This document shows positions 8,855-16,742 of a stretch of 64,000 bases of DNA, piece by piece. The position numbers were made by a program, and so were the translations under genes. The notes under the pieces were generated by a model. That model worked only from the letters and a program-made list of their open reading frames with translations. It did not search any database and had not been told where the DNA came from. This DNA is from JBDHHQ01 sp039586035 (GTDB lineage Bacteria; Gemmatimonadota; Gemmatimonadetes; Longimicrobiales; Gaopeijiaceae): contig JBDHLD010000017.1 in the NCBI GenBank assembly GCA_039586035.1, positions 29,138 to 93,137 of the forward strand, written 5' to 3'. Each line of letters opens with the position of its first letter. Positions within the stretch are counted from its first letter, which is position 1.

Positions 8855-9337
8855 ATGCATGACCCGCGACCGAAATCGGTCCTCGTTGTCGACGACGAGC
8901 CGATGGTCACGACCTCCCTGCGCAGCTTCCTGGAGCTGGAGACCCCCTACCGTGTCCTGACCTTCTCGAACCCGCTGGAGGCCCTGGCCCACGATCTGGA
9001 TTCCGACAACGTCTATGTCGTCATCTCCGACTTCATGATGCCTCAGATGGACGGGATCAGCTTCCTGCGGGAGGTGCGGGCGAAGCGGCCGCAGGCCACC
9101 CGCATCCTGCTGACCGGCTACGCCGACAAGGAGAATGCCATCCGGGCCATCAACGAGGCCGGGCTCTATTACTACCTGGAGAAGCCCTGGGACAACGAAC
9201 ACCTGAAGCTGATCATCCGGAACAGCGTGGAGCGCTCGAGCCTCTTCCTGGAGCTGGACGCCCGGGTGTCGGCCCTCGAGGGCGCCAACGAGGAGCTGCT
9301 CGACCTGCGCCGCCGGCTCTTCCAGGCCTTCCTTTGA
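8855..9337 (+). CDS. Response regulator (REC domain plus C-terminal coiled coil)
   Basis: A 160-residue single-domain response regulator. The acidic pair is in VLVVDDEP (Asp13, Asp14), the phospho-acceptor is Asp59 in VVISDFMMPQMDG, the conserved Thr is in ILLTGYAD and the Lys in LEKPWD. After the receiver domain a ~30-residue helical stretch (LELDARVSALEGANEELLDL) looks like a coiled coil for dimerisation or partner binding; there is no DNA-binding output domain. REC domains with the LTGYAD...EKPW signature are often tied to HD-GYP or kinase partners. It overlaps the start of the histidine kinase, which is its likely cognate partner. Confidence 0.9.
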   Translation: MHDPRPKSVLVVDDEPMVTTSLRSFLELETPYRVLTFSNPLEALAHDLDSDNVYVVISDFMMPQMDGISFLREVRAKRPQATRILLTGYADKENAIRAINEAGLYYYLEKPWDNEHLKLIIRNSVERSSLFLELDARVSALEGANEELLDLRRRLFQAFL

Positions 9338-10353
9338 CCCCTACCATGCTGCTCGTGGGGATCGGTGGCCTCGTCGCGGGTCTGGCGCTCGGTGCCGCGC
9401 GGGCCACCCGGGCGCTGCGGCGTGAGAGTCCGGTCGCGGAGCCCCCGGACCGGGCCCCGGGCGGAGCCGAGACCCCGGAGACGGGGGAGACTCGACGGCG
9501 CATCGAGGAGCTGACGGAGGCGGTCGAGCGGGCCGAGCGGGACGCACGGGCGGTACGGGCCGAGCTGGAGGGCGCGCAGGCAGACGCGGTCAACGCCGCC
9601 AAGATGGCCGCGCTGGGCCAGCTCGTCGCCGGCGTGGCCCACGAGATCAACACGCCCATGGGGGCCCTCAACAGCAACCATGACACCATCCGGCGCGCCC
9701 TCGACAAGCTGCAGGTGATCCTGGAAGACGAGCGGGTCGACCCCGACGAGCTCGACGACGTTCGCAGGATCGTCAAGGCCATCTCCGGCGTTCAGGAAAC
9801 CAACGCCATGGCGGTGGAGCGCATGGGCCACATCGTCGGAAGCCTCCGCACCTTCGGCCGGCCCGACCGGTCCGAGGTCGGCCCCCTCGACGTGCAGGAA
9901 GCCATCGAGAGCACCCTGACCATCTTGGGGCACGAGCTGAGGGGCAGGATCGAGGTCGAACGGGAGTACGGCGACGTCCCACCGGTACAGGGCTATCCCA
10001 ATCGCCTGAACCAGGTGTTCATGAACCTCCTCATGAATTCCTGTCAGGCGATCCCGGAAAAAGGTACTATTGGCGTACGGACCGCCCTCTCCGAAGACGG
10101 GACCCGAGCGGTGATCGAGATCCGTGACAGCGGCGTGGGCATGACCCCCGACGTCGTCGAGCGGATCTTCGAGCCGGGCTTCACCACCAAGGGATCCCGG
10201 GTCGGCATGGGGATGGGCCTGCTGATCACGAGACAGATCGTCGAGCAGCACGCGGGGTCCATTGCGGTGGAGAGCGTCGCGGGGCAAGGTACGACCTTCA
10301 CGATCGCCCTCCCGTTGCTCTTGTCGGTCGAGCAGGGACACGCGCGAGCCTGA
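9334..10353 (+). CDS. Sensor histidine kinase
   Basis: A 339-residue kinase beginning with a single membrane helix (LLVGIGGLVAGLALG) followed by a coiled coil (residues ~52-90), the H-box LVAGVAHEINTPMGAL with His103 as phosphorylation site, an N-box NQVFMNLLMNSCQAI, the G1 box DSGVGM, an F-box IFEPGFTTK and the G2 box GMGMGLL. No periplasmic sensor domain is present, so its input is probably intracellular or comes through a partner, perhaps the cNMP-binding fusion protein upstream. A TTG at 9334 overlaps the regulator's stop (TTGA); an ATG at 9346 is an alternative start four codons later. It is transcribed with the response regulator. Confidence 0.9.
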   Translation: MTPTMLLVGIGGLVAGLALGAARATRALRRESPVAEPPDRAPGGAETPETGETRRRIEELTEAVERAERDARAVRAELEGAQADAVNAAKMAALGQLVAGVAHEINTPMGALNSNHDTIRRALDKLQVILEDERVDPDELDDVRRIVKAISGVQETNAMAVERMGHIVGSLRTFGRPDRSEVGPLDVQEAIESTLTILGHELRGRIEVEREYGDVPPVQGYPNRLNQVFMNLLMNSCQAIPEKGTIGVRTALSEDGTRAVIEIRDSGVGMTPDVVERIFEPGFTTKGSRVGMGMGLLITRQIVEQHAGSIAVESVAGQGTTFTIALPLLLSVEQGHARA

Positions 10354-10453
10354 GGTCACCGGGTCGCCCCGGGATAAGCTGTCCGTCGTCGGGAAGGCCC
10401 GAGCCTACGGCCCGACCCACCCTTTCCAAGCGGATGAAGCGAAGGAGAAAAGC

Positions 10454-11407
10454 ATGAGAGCACGGCTGAGCCCACTCGTCTTCGCGCTGAGCGCCTGCCT
10501 GGCCACCGGCCTCGCCGCCCAGGACTCCAACATCTGGTTCCCCGTCGCCGAGGTTGAGGACATGCTCACCAACGCCGACTTCGAGGTGGCCCAGATGCAA
10601 GACACCCGCTTCGAAGGGGACCGCACACAGCGCGTGACCATGAAGTTCGGCGAGTCGCAGATGATGCTGACCAAGTGGGGCGCCGCGCCCCGCGGCGGCG
10701 GCACGTTCAACAACCGTCCCGCCAATGAAGTGGCCGCGTACGAGTTCCAGAAGATGTTCCTCGACGAACCCGACTATGTCGTCCCCCCAGCCGTGCTCCG
10801 CGCCTTTCCGGTGAACGATTACAAGCAGTACGAGGAAGACGTTCGACCCACGTTCGGCGACGCCGAGTCGGTGATCGTCGTCATCCAGTACTGGCTTTCC
10901 AGCGTGACGGACGAGGGTTTCGACGACGAGGACCGCTTCGAAGCCGATTCCGTGTACGCACGCCACTTCGCGAACTTCAACCTGTTCACCCACCTCTCGA
11001 GGCACAACGACGAGAACAAGGGCAACTACCTGATCTCCACGAATGCAGAGAACCCCCGCGTCTTCTCGGTGGACAATGGCCTGGCCTTCGGCCGCGAGGA
11101 GAGTGACGTCGGCTTCCGCTACCGTCAGCTACGCATCAAGAAGTTCCCCCACGCCACCGTGGAGCGGCTCCGTCAGATCACGGAGGAAGACCTACACGCC
11201 GAGCTCGGTGTGTTGGCGCAGTTCGAGGCGCGGGACGGACAGCTGGTCCGGGTCGAGCCCACCGAGAACCTCAGCGAGGGTCGGCAGGTGCGCGACAAGG
11301 ACGGCGTCTACCAGTTCGGCCTCACGGACGGCGAGATCAGCCGGATCTACTCCCGCATCGAGGACTTCCTGGAGAAGGTCGACAAGGGCGACTATGAGGT
11401 GTTCTGA
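10454..11407 (+). CDS. Secreted kinase-fold protein (FAM20C / PI4K-II-like)
   Basis: A 317-residue protein with a Sec signal peptide (cleavage near LAAQ-D24), so exported. I see the hallmarks of the atypical kinase fold shared by FAM20C, type II PI4-kinases and HipA: candidate ATP-binding lysines in VTMKFG (Lys64) or LTKWG (Lys74), a helix-C glutamate in NEVAAYEFQKMF (Glu92) followed by VPP, a catalytic-loop block SRHNDENKGNYLIS (Asp186, Asn191) and the metal-binding DNG motif in VFSVDNGLAFG (Asp207). The arrangement and spacing match FAM20C (EIAAF...VPP...DRHH...LDNGRGFG) and PI4K-II (DNGLAF). Its substrate is unknown. It is followed by a Ppx/GppA gene 33 bases later. The ATG follows GGAG with good spacing. 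The assignment rests on motif reading only. Confidence 0.6.
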   Translation: MRARLSPLVFALSACLATGLAAQDSNIWFPVAEVEDMLTNADFEVAQMQDTRFEGDRTQRVTMKFGESQMMLTKWGAAPRGGGTFNNRPANEVAAYEFQKMFLDEPDYVVPPAVLRAFPVNDYKQYEEDVRPTFGDAESVIVVIQYWLSSVTDEGFDDEDRFEADSVYARHFANFNLFTHLSRHNDENKGNYLISTNAENPRVFSVDNGLAFGREESDVGFRYRQLRIKKFPHATVERLRQITEEDLHAELGVLAQFEARDGQLVRVEPTENLSEGRQVRDKDGVYQFGLTDGEISRIYSRIEDFLEKVDKGDYEVF

Positions 11408-11440
11408 GGAACACGCCGGGCCTCGCGTCAAGCGAGCTCG

Positions 11441-13015
11441 ATGAAGGCATCGGCCGGCTCCGTACCGGAGGCGTCGGCCGATGCCGCGCGCGTCGTCGAC
11501 TTTCCCGTCAGGGCGGCGGGGATAGACGCCGGATCGAACGCGATCCGCTTCCTCGCCGCCGAGTTCACGAGCCCGACCGACCACCGCACCCTGGTGTTCG
11601 ATCGGGTACCGGTGCGCCTGGGACACCAGGTCTTCCTCCGGGGCCGGCTGGCACCGGACACCCTGGACGCGGCCGTGCGGGCCTTCACGTCGTTCCGGGA
11701 CCACATGGCGGCTCTGGGCGTCCAGCATTACCGGGCCGTCGCGACCAGCGCCGTGCGGGAGGCCCGCAACGGCCCGCTACTGCGGGACCGGATCGCCCGG
11801 GAAACGGGCATCCACCTCGAGGTCATCACCGGCACGGAAGAGGCCCGCCTGGTCCATCTGGCGGTGTCGAGTCGGATCGAGCTGGCCGGAGGCAAGTGGG
11901 TACTGGCCGACCTCGGCGGCGGCAGCGTCGAGGTCTCGCTGGTGGACGACGCGGGCATCCTCTGGAGCCAGTCCCACACCATGGGCTCCGTGCGACTCCT
12001 CGAGGAGCTCGCCGGATCCGAAACCGATCCCGGCCGCTTTCGGCGCCTTCTGGCCGAGTACATCTCGGTGCTTCGGATGCCTGCGCCGACCCAGTATTGG
12101 GAGCCCTCCGGCTTCATCGCTACGGGCGGCAACATCGAGTCACTGGCCCGGCTGGCCGTAATCGAGACGGACGCCAACGACGTGGCCAGCCTGCCGGTCA
12201 CGAGCCTGGAGTCGGTCATCGAGATGCTTGCGCGCATGTCGTACCGGGACCGGATGGAGCAGCTGGGTCTCCGTGAGGATCGGGCCGACGTCATCCTGCC
12301 GGCCGCCATGGTCTACCACCGCCTGGCGCAGCTCGTCGGCGTCGACCGGATTCTGGTGCCCGGAGTGGGGGTGAAGGAGGGCCTGCTCCTGGACCTCGTC
12401 GACGATATGGTTGCCCACGACCGTTACGAGGCGCGGCAGGAAAAGCAGCTGATCCAGGCAGCCGTGTCGCTGGGGCGAAAGTACATGTTCGACGAGGCCC
12501 ACGGCCTCAAGGTCGGAGAGCTCGCAACGAGCCTTTTCGATCAGCTCCTGGACCTCCACCACCTATCCGCCGACGACCGGCTCGTCTTGAGGGCAGCGGC
12601 CATTCTCCACGACGTCGGCACGTACATCTCGCAGCGGGCGCACCACAAGCACTCGCTCTACATCATCTCGGGCTCCGAGCTTCCGGGTCTGTCCGAGGCC
12701 CAGATCCTCCTGGCCGCCAACGTGGCGCGGTACCACCGCAAGAGCTTCCCGGAGCCCCGGCACAACGCTTTCATGAGCATGCCACCCGAGGACCGGGCGA
12801 AGGTCCCGCCCCTGGCGGGTATCCTCCGGATCGCCGACTCCCTGGATCGACAACAGCTACAGCTCGTCGAGGCGGTGGAGGCGCGTGTCGAGGGTGGAGA
12901 GCTGATCCTCGGGCTCGTGGGCCAGGGAGACCTGATGCTCGAGCGGTGGGCCGTTTCGAAGCGGGTCGCCCTGTTCGTCGAGGCTCTTGGTCTGAGGGTC
13001 CGCGTCGAGACCTGA
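11441..13015 (+). CDS. Ppx/GppA-family phosphatase with C-terminal HD domain
   Basis: A 524-residue cytoplasmic enzyme that would hydrolyse inorganic polyphosphate and/or pppGpp. The ASKHA ATPase-fold signatures are visible: GIDAGSNAIRFL near residue 28 (phosphate-1), LADLGGGSVEVSLV near 150 (phosphate-2) and FIATGGNIESLARL near 225. The C-terminal ~200 residues are the HD-type domain typical of long exopolyphosphatases (ILHDVGTYISQRAHH, HKHSLYII, RIADSLDR). Exopolyphosphatase and guanosine pentaphosphatase activity cannot be separated by sequence reading. It follows the secreted kinase-fold gene closely and may be co-transcribed. The ribosome site before the ATG is weak. Confidence 0.88.
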   Translation: MKASAGSVPEASADAARVVDFPVRAAGIDAGSNAIRFLAAEFTSPTDHRTLVFDRVPVRLGHQVFLRGRLAPDTLDAAVRAFTSFRDHMAALGVQHYRAVATSAVREARNGPLLRDRIARETGIHLEVITGTEEARLVHLAVSSRIELAGGKWVLADLGGGSVEVSLVDDAGILWSQSHTMGSVRLLEELAGSETDPGRFRRLLAEYISVLRMPAPTQYWEPSGFIATGGNIESLARLAVIETDANDVASLPVTSLESVIEMLARMSYRDRMEQLGLREDRADVILPAAMVYHRLAQLVGVDRILVPGVGVKEGLLLDLVDDMVAHDRYEARQEKQLIQAAVSLGRKYMFDEAHGLKVGELATSLFDQLLDLHHLSADDRLVLRAAAILHDVGTYISQRAHHKHSLYIISGSELPGLSEAQILLAANVARYHRKSFPEPRHNAFMSMPPEDRAKVPPLAGILRIADSLDRQQLQLVEAVEARVEGGELILGLVGQGDLMLERWAVSKRVALFVEALGLRVRVET

Positions 13016-13035
13016 CGGACCCGGCGTCGGGTCGG

Positions 13036-13632
13036 CTACGCTCTGCGTCTCGAGCGAGCCTCCTCGAGCTCGGCCTTGCTGATGGTCAGCTCGTCATCCT
13101 TCCACCAGGGCTCCAACCCCACGCCCAACCCGTCGGCGAGTCGGTTCACGTAGGCGTAGTAGGCGGTGACCTGGCAGATGTCGAGGATGGCCCGGTCGGT
13201 GAAGCCGGCGGCCCGAAGCCCACCCACGTCGTCTTCGGTGACGGCGGCCGGATCCCGCGTCAACCGGACCGCGTAGTCCAGCATGGTCCGGTCCGCCGGC
13301 GCGACGTCCGCCTGCGTGTAGTCGACGGCGAGCGCCCGCGACAGCGATCCATCACCGAGTAGCGTGCGGAGACCCGCTCCGTGATGGTTGATTCAGTAGA
13401 AGCAGTCGTTCTCGGCCGAAACCGTCACAGCGATCATCTCGCGCTGAACGCGGGAAAGCGGGCTCGGGCCCCTCATGAGGTGGGCGTACAGCTGGGCGTG
13501 ATGCGTCATGGACAGCGGGTTCAGCGAGTGGATGCGCAGGATGTCGTCCGCGTCCGCGCCGCCAAGCCGCTCGTAGGCGCGCCGTAGGGCCTCTCCCGCT
13601 TCGTCGAGCGGAACGATGGGAACGTAGGTCAT
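13036..13632 (-). CDS. AhpD-like / peroxidase-related selenoprotein with in-frame UGA (Sec80)
   Basis: A 198-residue protein of the carboxymuconolactone decarboxylase/AhpD superfamily, closest in feel to the 'uncharacterised peroxidase-related enzyme' group. The frame opens at ATG 13632 (GGAGAGG upstream), is interrupted by TGA at 13395-13393, and continues in the same frame to 13036. The TGA falls exactly at the second redox residue of the family motif C-x-x-C-x-x-x-H: the sequence reads N-D-C77-F-Y-[UGA80]-I-N-H-H. Both halves look like one protein with unchanged codon bias. A stem-loop of SECIS type follows the UGA (13349-13387). I therefore read UGA as selenocysteine. The expected role is thiol- or selenol-based peroxide or disulfide reduction in the cytoplasm. 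No sel genes are in the window. The alternative is a Cys-to-stop point mutation. Confidence 0.8.
13349..13387 (-). promoter_or_regulatory. Bacterial SECIS-like element
   Basis: Immediately after the in-frame UGA, on the minus strand, a perfect 7-bp outer stem (CCAUCAC/GUGAUGG) begins five bases past the UGA and encloses an apical hairpin, GGAG-CGGGU-CUCC, whose loop starts 17 bases after the UGA; an alternative apical pairing is GCGG-GUCU-CCGC. Loop distance and a G-rich apical loop fit the known bacterial SECIS layout recognised by SelB. It lies inside the coding region, as bacterial SECIS elements do. Confidence 0.7.
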
Positions 13633-13708
13633 GCCCGCCTCTCCGGTCTCGAGCCTCCCCGGGCCCCAGCCACCACGGTTGGTCGCTCGGGGGCGGTACC
13701 TTCTCGGA

Positions 13709-14188
13709 TCAGGAGTCCTCTCCGCCTGGCACGGCCACGGAGTTGATCTTCTGGTCGGCCACGGGCCGATCCCGGGAACCCGTTTGCGTGCTCCCGATGG
13801 CCTCCACCACGTCCATGCCCTCGACCACGCGACCAAAGACCGCGTGGCGGTCGTCGAGCCAGGGCGTCGCGGCCAGGGTGATGAAGAACTGCGAGCCGCC
13901 GGTGTTCGGGCCCGCGTTCGCCATGGAGAGCACTCCGGCGGCGTCATGGCGTAGCTCCGGGTGGAACTCGTCCGGGATCGTGTAGCCGGGCCCGCCCATG
14001 CCGGTCCCCTGGGGACAGCCGCCCTGGATCATGAATCCCTCGATGACGCGGTGGAAGACGAGACCGTCGTAATAGCCCTTCGCCACCAGGTCCAGGAAGT
14101 TCTTCGTCGTCGTGGGAGCCCGGTCTTCGAACATCTCGATGGTGAACGTGCCTGCGTTGGTGTCGAAGACGACGGTTCTGTTCGGCAT
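13709..14188 (-). CDS. Cyclophilin-type peptidyl-prolyl cis-trans isomerase
   Basis: A 159-residue single-domain cyclophilin that catalyses proline isomerisation during protein folding. The ATG at 14188 begins MPNRTVVFDTNAGTFTIEMF, the standard first strands. Family blocks follow in order: NFLDLVAKGYYDGLVFHRVI, FMIQGGCPQGTG, GVLSMANAGPNTGGSQFFIT (active-site Phe, Gln, Phe) and HAVFGRVVEGMDVV. The Trp of eukaryotic cyclophilins appears as W in ATPWLD. No signal peptide, so cytoplasmic. An upstream ATG at 14269 would add an unlike 27-residue leader and was not chosen. Confidence 0.95.
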   Translation of the reverse strand: MPNRTVVFDTNAGTFTIEMFEDRAPTTTKNFLDLVAKGYYDGLVFHRVIEGFMIQGGCPQGTGMGGPGYTIPDEFHPELRHDAAGVLSMANAGPNTGGSQFFITLAATPWLDDRHAVFGRVVEGMDVVEAIGSTQTGSRDRPVADQKINSVAVPGGEDS

Positions 14189-14373
14189 GATCGGCTTTTC
14201 CGTTCCGCGCTGGAGGTGATGAGAGTGCGGCATCTTGGCGAGATCGGCGGCGGTTGTCGACCCCCACACCCCCCCTGTGCCCCCGCGTCGAGTCAGAGGC
14301 CAGGAGGGCTGCCCGTTTCAGCATGGGGACGACCGGGACGACGACTAGTAGTGAACGAACAGAGGAGATAGAC

Positions 14374-15012
14374 ATGAATACGCTCTTTGCCATGGCCCCG
14401 CGCGCGGCGTTGGCAGCGCTGCTGCTTGCGGCGGGATCCCCCGCCATCGTGGCCGCTCAGGACGACGAGGGCCGGCCACGGTCGCACACCCGCGGGCTGC
14501 TACTGAACCTGCACTTGACCGCCGCTTCGCTCTCCACGGACGGCGGGTCCGACTCGGGCGGCGGCGGTGGCGTGACCATCGGCTACGGCGTCAGTCGCAA
14601 GGTCCTGCTGTACCTCCAGTTCGACGGCGCCGCCGTGGACATCAGGGAAGAGAACTTCGAAGGCAGCTACGGCCTGGGGCATGGCGACCTGGGGATTCGC
14701 TACTCCTTCGCCAACGAGTCGAAGCCGTTCATCCCGTACCTCACCGGCGCGTTCAGCGGGCTCTTCGCGGGCGCGGACATCCAGACCACGGCGTTCGGCA
14801 GCACCGACGTGAGCCTCCGGGGTGGCGGCCTGAAGCTGGGGGGCGGTTTCGGCTATTACTTCGTCCCGCAGCTCGCGCTAGACCTGAACCTGACGTTCAC
14901 GTTCGGGCAATTCAGCGACCTGACGATCGAGAACGTCACCATCGATTTCGAGAACACGAAGGCCAACACGTCGCGGCTCGAGGTGGGGCTCTCCTGGTAT
15001 CCGCAGGGCTGA
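14374..15012 (+). CDS. Small outer-membrane beta-barrel protein
   Basis: A 212-residue exported protein; the ATG follows GAGGAG, and a Sec signal peptide ends in IVAAQ. After cleavage the sequence shows alternating strands typical of an eight-stranded barrel (GVTIGYGVSRKVLLYLQFDG, GDLGIRYSF, GGFGYYFVPQLALDLNLTFTF) and ends LEVGLSWYP with the C-terminal aromatic strand. A glycine-rich loop lies near residue 65. It belongs to the broad OmpX/OmpW-like 'outer membrane protein beta-barrel' class; its ligand is unknown. Confidence 0.7.
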   Translation: MNTLFAMAPRAALAALLLAAGSPAIVAAQDDEGRPRSHTRGLLLNLHLTAASLSTDGGSDSGGGGGVTIGYGVSRKVLLYLQFDGAAVDIREENFEGSYGLGHGDLGIRYSFANESKPFIPYLTGAFSGLFAGADIQTTAFGSTDVSLRGGGLKLGGGFGYYFVPQLALDLNLTFTFGQFSDLTIENVTIDFENTKANTSRLEVGLSWYPQG

Positions 15013-15044
15013 CGGATCGCTCTGAAGGACTCTGGACGCCGAGG

Positions 15045-15068
15045 GGCCGGCACCGCATGGTGCCGGCC
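15045..15068. terminator. Perfect hairpin between convergent genes
   Basis: A 10-bp perfect stem GGCCGGCACC/GGTGCCGGCC with a GCAT loop lies between the barrel gene (ends 15012) and the convergent M24 gene (ends 15104). There is no T-tract on either side, so it may act as a bidirectional stem that stabilises both 3' ends rather than as a classic intrinsic terminator. Confidence 0.5.
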
Positions 15069-15103
15069 GGCGCCCGGGAGCTGCATCGCCGTCGGATCCA
15101 GCC

Positions 15104-16417
15104 CTACTTGATCAACAGGATCCTCCGGTTCGGCGGGTACAGCCACTCCACGCCCCGCTCCGTGACCACCGCGTCGTCTTCCAGAGGGATCCGCACCTTC
15201 TTGCCGCCCCACTCCGGGGCCGGCACCCAGACGAAGAACTCGATGGAGAAGAGGTTGGACGGCTTGATCTCGTAGGTGAGACGGGTCGGGTTGAAGAAGG
15301 CGATGGAAGGCCCGATGCCGTGGCCCCAGTTCCCCACCGAGTGTGAGCCGATCATCACCTCGGAGACGTCGTCGTCGGTGACCTGGTTGAACACCTCCTG
15401 CACGCGGAAGCCGGCCTCGGTGACCTTCGACTCCAGCAGCTCGAGGGTTTCGGCAGCCGTTCGACCGGGCTGGATGTTGGCCCGGATGATCTCTCGGACC
15501 CCGAGGCCCTCGTCGAACGCGTTCTGGATGCCCGGAGGCGGCTCCGTCTCTCCCTCGCGGAGCACGTACGCGACGCGCTTCATGTCGGTGAAGAAGTTCA
15601 GGAAGCCCACGCCCCAGTCGATCATCAGCAGGTCGCCCCGCTGGATGATCCGGTCCGTGGACGTGGCCGCGATCCCGTCGGGGCCCGTCACGTAGACCGA
15701 GGGCATGTCGAACGAGGAGAGCATCCCACCGGCCAGGAGCTGGTCCTGCATCCACCAGGCCACGTCCTCCAGCGTGGTGACGCCGGGGGTGATCACGTCG
15801 TTGGAAAACGCCCGCTCGGCGATCCGTCGCGACATCTCGCCGGCCTCCGCGAACGCCGCGATCTCGGTGGCGACCCGTCGCGAGCGAAAGTCCGAGACGA
15901 GCTTCTCGGCAGAGACCAATCGGCCCGCGTACGGCGCGCCCAGAGTCTCCACCAGCTGCTCGTGCATCGTGTGGGACAGGCCATCTGCGCCGCCGATTGC
16001 CCGTGAGACGTTCACGCCGATCCGCTGTGGGTCGCGCTCGGCCACGAACGCCCCGAGATCCGCCGAGCCACCCACCTGGTCGTACACGCCGCACTGCGCC
16101 AGCATGTAGCCGCCCACGCCCAGAGTGACCCGCTCGATGCGGTCCCCACCGCGGTCGGTGAAGACCCAATACGCGTCGCCACCCACGTATCCCCTTCCCA
16201 GGTCCTCGTAGAGAGGGTCCAGGTTGCCTTCGCGCATCATGACGATCCACATGTCGATCTGGTTCTCGCGCATGACTTCCGGAAGCACCAGGTCGAACTT
16301 GTCGTGGCGGATCTGGCACATCCGCTCCCACCGGGCCCGGGCCTCCTGGCCGGTCAGGGGTGCTACGGAAGTGACGGCCAGCAATACCAGGGACGGGATC
16401 AGGAACAGGCTACGCAT
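15104..16417 (-). CDS. Exported M24-family metallopeptidase (Xaa-Pro aminopeptidase-like)
   Basis: A 437-residue protein with the creatinase/prolidase 'pita-bread' fold. The ATG at 16417 follows GGGAG and opens a signal peptide ending PLTGQ, so the enzyme is periplasmic. The five metal ligands of M24 peptidases are recognisable: the Asp pair in LMIDWGV and FTDMKR, His in WGHGIGPS, Glu in FSIEFFV and Glu in IPLEDDAVV. An N-terminal creatinase-type domain covers residues ~25-180. It would remove N-terminal residues next to proline, or act on another small amide. An ATG at 16483 would add 22 residues and hide the signal peptide. Confidence 0.88.
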   Translation of the reverse strand: MRSLFLIPSLVLLAVTSVAPLTGQEARARWERMCQIRHDKFDLVLPEVMRENQIDMWIVMMREGNLDPLYEDLGRGYVGGDAYWVFTDRGGDRIERVTLGVGGYMLAQCGVYDQVGGSADLGAFVAERDPQRIGVNVSRAIGGADGLSHTMHEQLVETLGAPYAGRLVSAEKLVSDFRSRRVATEIAAFAEAGEMSRRIAERAFSNDVITPGVTTLEDVAWWMQDQLLAGGMLSSFDMPSVYVTGPDGIAATSTDRIIQRGDLLMIDWGVGFLNFFTDMKRVAYVLREGETEPPPGIQNAFDEGLGVREIIRANIQPGRTAAETLELLESKVTEAGFRVQEVFNQVTDDDVSEVMIGSHSVGNWGHGIGPSIAFFNPTRLTYEIKPSNLFSIEFFVWVPAPEWGGKKVRIPLEDDAVVTERGVEWLYPPNRRILLIK

Positions 16418-16742
16418 GAGCTCTCCCAAGCGAGATGGGTGTCGAGTCCGAGAGGCGGCCGGCAGCCGGCCGCGGGGTGCCATCGGGTGGATATCCTATG
16501 GCCAAGGCGGGGGGTGGCGCGATGACCCTCCGGCGAGTGGCGGTCGGCGCTTGGCAAGAAAGCCCGACGACCTGGTCGCCCCGGTGGACCCGCCGGGCGC
16601 CGGCCGACCGTGGCGGACGAAGGGCTCGCTCGGCTACCCTTGTTGCGTTCTCGCGCGCGGTCCAGCGCCGTGCGAGCTGGCCGACAAGCCCAGGTTCCTG
16701 CCCGGCCCGGTCCGGAGGGCAGGCCTCGACCCAGGAGGATCC
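16418..16742. other. Divergent intergenic region
   Basis: About 325 bases between the M24 peptidase gene and the small exported protein gene. Open frames cross it but lack a start, ribosome site or family similarity. It presumably carries both promoters; I could not place them. Confidence 0.4.

Noticed and set aside
13036..13392. The 3' half of the AhpD-like gene as a separate small gene (ATG at 13284)
   Set aside because: It is in the same frame as the upstream half, lacks a ribosome site at 13284, and contains only the C-terminal half of the family fold.
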